Shown here piece by piece: positions 14,037-14,795 of a stretch of DNA of 14,795 nucleotides. The position numbers and the translations under genes were made by a program. Numbering within the stretch: the stretch's first letter is position 1; each line of letters begins with the position of its first letter. The notes beneath the pieces were generated by a model that ran no database searches, was not told where the DNA came from, and was given only the letters and a program-made list of their open reading frames with translations. The stretch lies in assembly GCA_003509305.1 (NCBI GenBank), contig DOMU01000129.1:363-15157 (forward strand), read 5' to 3'. The stretch comes from Desulfobulbaceae bacterium (GTDB lineage Bacteria > Desulfobacterota > Desulfobulbia > Desulfobulbales > Desulfocapsaceae).

Positions 14037-14795
14037 ATGAACGCCGCTCCTTCCGAATTGAAGAAAAGGATATTGTTTACGCTGGTAATGCTGGCGGTTT
14101 ATCGGATTGGGGTTCAGATACCAACGCCGGGTATCAATAGTGAGGCTTTGTCCGCGTTTTTTCAGAAACATGCGGGCACACTTTTTGACATGTTCAACAT
14201 GTTTTCCGGTGGAGCGTTGGAGAATTTTTCCATCTTCGCTTTGGGAATCATGCCGTATATCAGCGCGTCGATTATCATCCAGTTATTGACTGTCGTTGTT
14301 CCGCAACTTGAGGCCTTAAAAAAAGAAGGGCCTAGTGGAACAAAAAAAATTACACAGTATACGCGTTATGGAACGATTGCGCTGAGTATTATTCAAGGCA
14401 TGTTCATCTCGGTCGGTCTTGAAGGGATGACCGGCGTCGCGGGTGAATCCATTGTCATGGCGCCGGGTTTACAGTTCAAATTGATGACGATGCTGACCCT
14501 GACTTCTGGAACGGCATTCATCATGTGGCTGGGAGAGCAGATAACCGAGCGAGGGATTGGAAACGGTATTTCTCTGGTCATTTTTGCTGGTATTGTCGCG
14601 CGGATTCCTTCCGCGGCGATCAATACCTTCCGACTTGTTCAGGCGGAGCAGATCACGATGTTTTTCGTTCCGATTCTTGTGCTGCTCATGTTTCTTGTTG
14701 TTTTTGCGATTGTGTACTGCGAGACCGCGCAACGGCGAATTCCGGTTCAGTATGCACGACGAGTGGTCGGGCGCCAGGTGTATGGTGGCCAATCG
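14037..14795 (+). CDS. secY: Preprotein translocase subunit SecY, N-terminal 253 residues (partial)
   Basis: SecY is the channel subunit of the SecYEG inner-membrane translocon. The frame is open from ATG 14037 to the end of the window, so the C-terminal part is missing only because the window stops. The family signature FNMFSGGALENFSIFALG (53-70) and IMPYISASIIIQLLTVV are clear; ITQYTRYGT (105-113) precedes TM3. Hydrophobic segments lie near 11-29, 63-88, 112-130, 146-165, 174-191 and 206-228, giving six of ten expected helices. The window ends in the cytosolic loop after TM6 (AQRRIPVQYARRVVGRQVYG), a region that contacts ribosome or SecA. Only 6 residues precede the SELKKR-like motif's LKKR, shorter than E. 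coli; a TTG at 14022 would add five residues but has no ribosome-binding site. GAGAAG precedes the ATG. Adk or infA/map genes would be expected next. Confidence 0.96.
   Translation, partial: MNAAPSELKKRILFTLVMLAVYRIGVQIPTPGINSEALSAFFQKHAGTLFDMFNMFSGGALENFSIFALGIMPYISASIIIQLLTVVVPQLEALKKEGPSGTKKITQYTRYGTIALSIIQGMFISVGLEGMTGVAGESIVMAPGLQFKLMTMLTLTSGTAFIMWLGEQITERGIGNGISLVIFAGIVARIPSAAINTFRLVQAEQITMFFVPILVLLMFLVVFAIVYCETAQRRIPVQYARRVVGRQVYGGQS

Noticed and set aside
1..14795. A hidden novel system, mobile element or defence cargo
   Set aside because: All substantial sequence is accounted for by conserved housekeeping genes, and every gap but one is 53 nt or less.

Overview
This window is one uninterrupted stretch of the universal transcription/translation supercluster, all genes on the + strand. 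In order it holds the 3' end of rpoC; the str genes rpsL, rpsG, fusA and tuf; the S10 genes rpsJ, rplC, rplD, rplW, rplB, rpsS, rplV, rpsC, rplP, rpmC and rpsQ; the spc genes rplN, rplX, rplE, rpsN, rpsH, rplF, rplR, rpsE, rpmD and rplO; and the first 253 codons of secY. Every gene expected between rpoC and secY in a typical bacterium is present, full length apart from the two cut by the window edges. I see no frameshifts, mobile elements, CRISPR arrays, RNA genes or foreign cargo.

The organism is a bacterium. I infer a Desulfobacterota/former Deltaproteobacteria-like lineage from several features: rpoC joined directly to the str genes, a zinc-type 61-residue S14 with CPLC/CRIC pairs, an L24 with a C-terminal four-cysteine tail, and EF-Tu and RpoC sequences of proteobacterial type. 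The inference is by family resemblance from memory and I would not push it below phylum level.

The only gap longer than 55 nt is the 142 nt between rpoC and rpsL. It holds the one convincing promoter (TTGACA at 513-518 with a TATATAAC -10 region) and a strong hairpin (585-605) abutting the rpsL Shine-Dalgarno. Downstream, genes are packed with gaps of -17 to 53 nt. The str, S10 and spc sets therefore probably form one long transcription unit. There is no room for an E. coli-type S10 leader between tuf and rpsJ (12 nt), nor for an E. coli-type S7 target between rpsL and rpsG (27 nt).

Functionally, the genes encode the RNA polymerase beta' C-terminus, two translational GTPases, 23 ribosomal proteins covering much of the decoding centre, peptidyl-transferase surround and exit tunnel, and the protein-conducting channel. 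I did not find a new biological system here. The observation most worth following is that the str-operon EF-G has domain IV tip loops unlike the canonical translocase (no HDVDS, no SGGRGQ-type loop) and closer to what I recall of EF-G2/spdEFG2-type paralogues. Next are the rpsL leader hairpin and the use of TTG starts by three ribosomal protein genes (rpsC, rpsN, rpsE).
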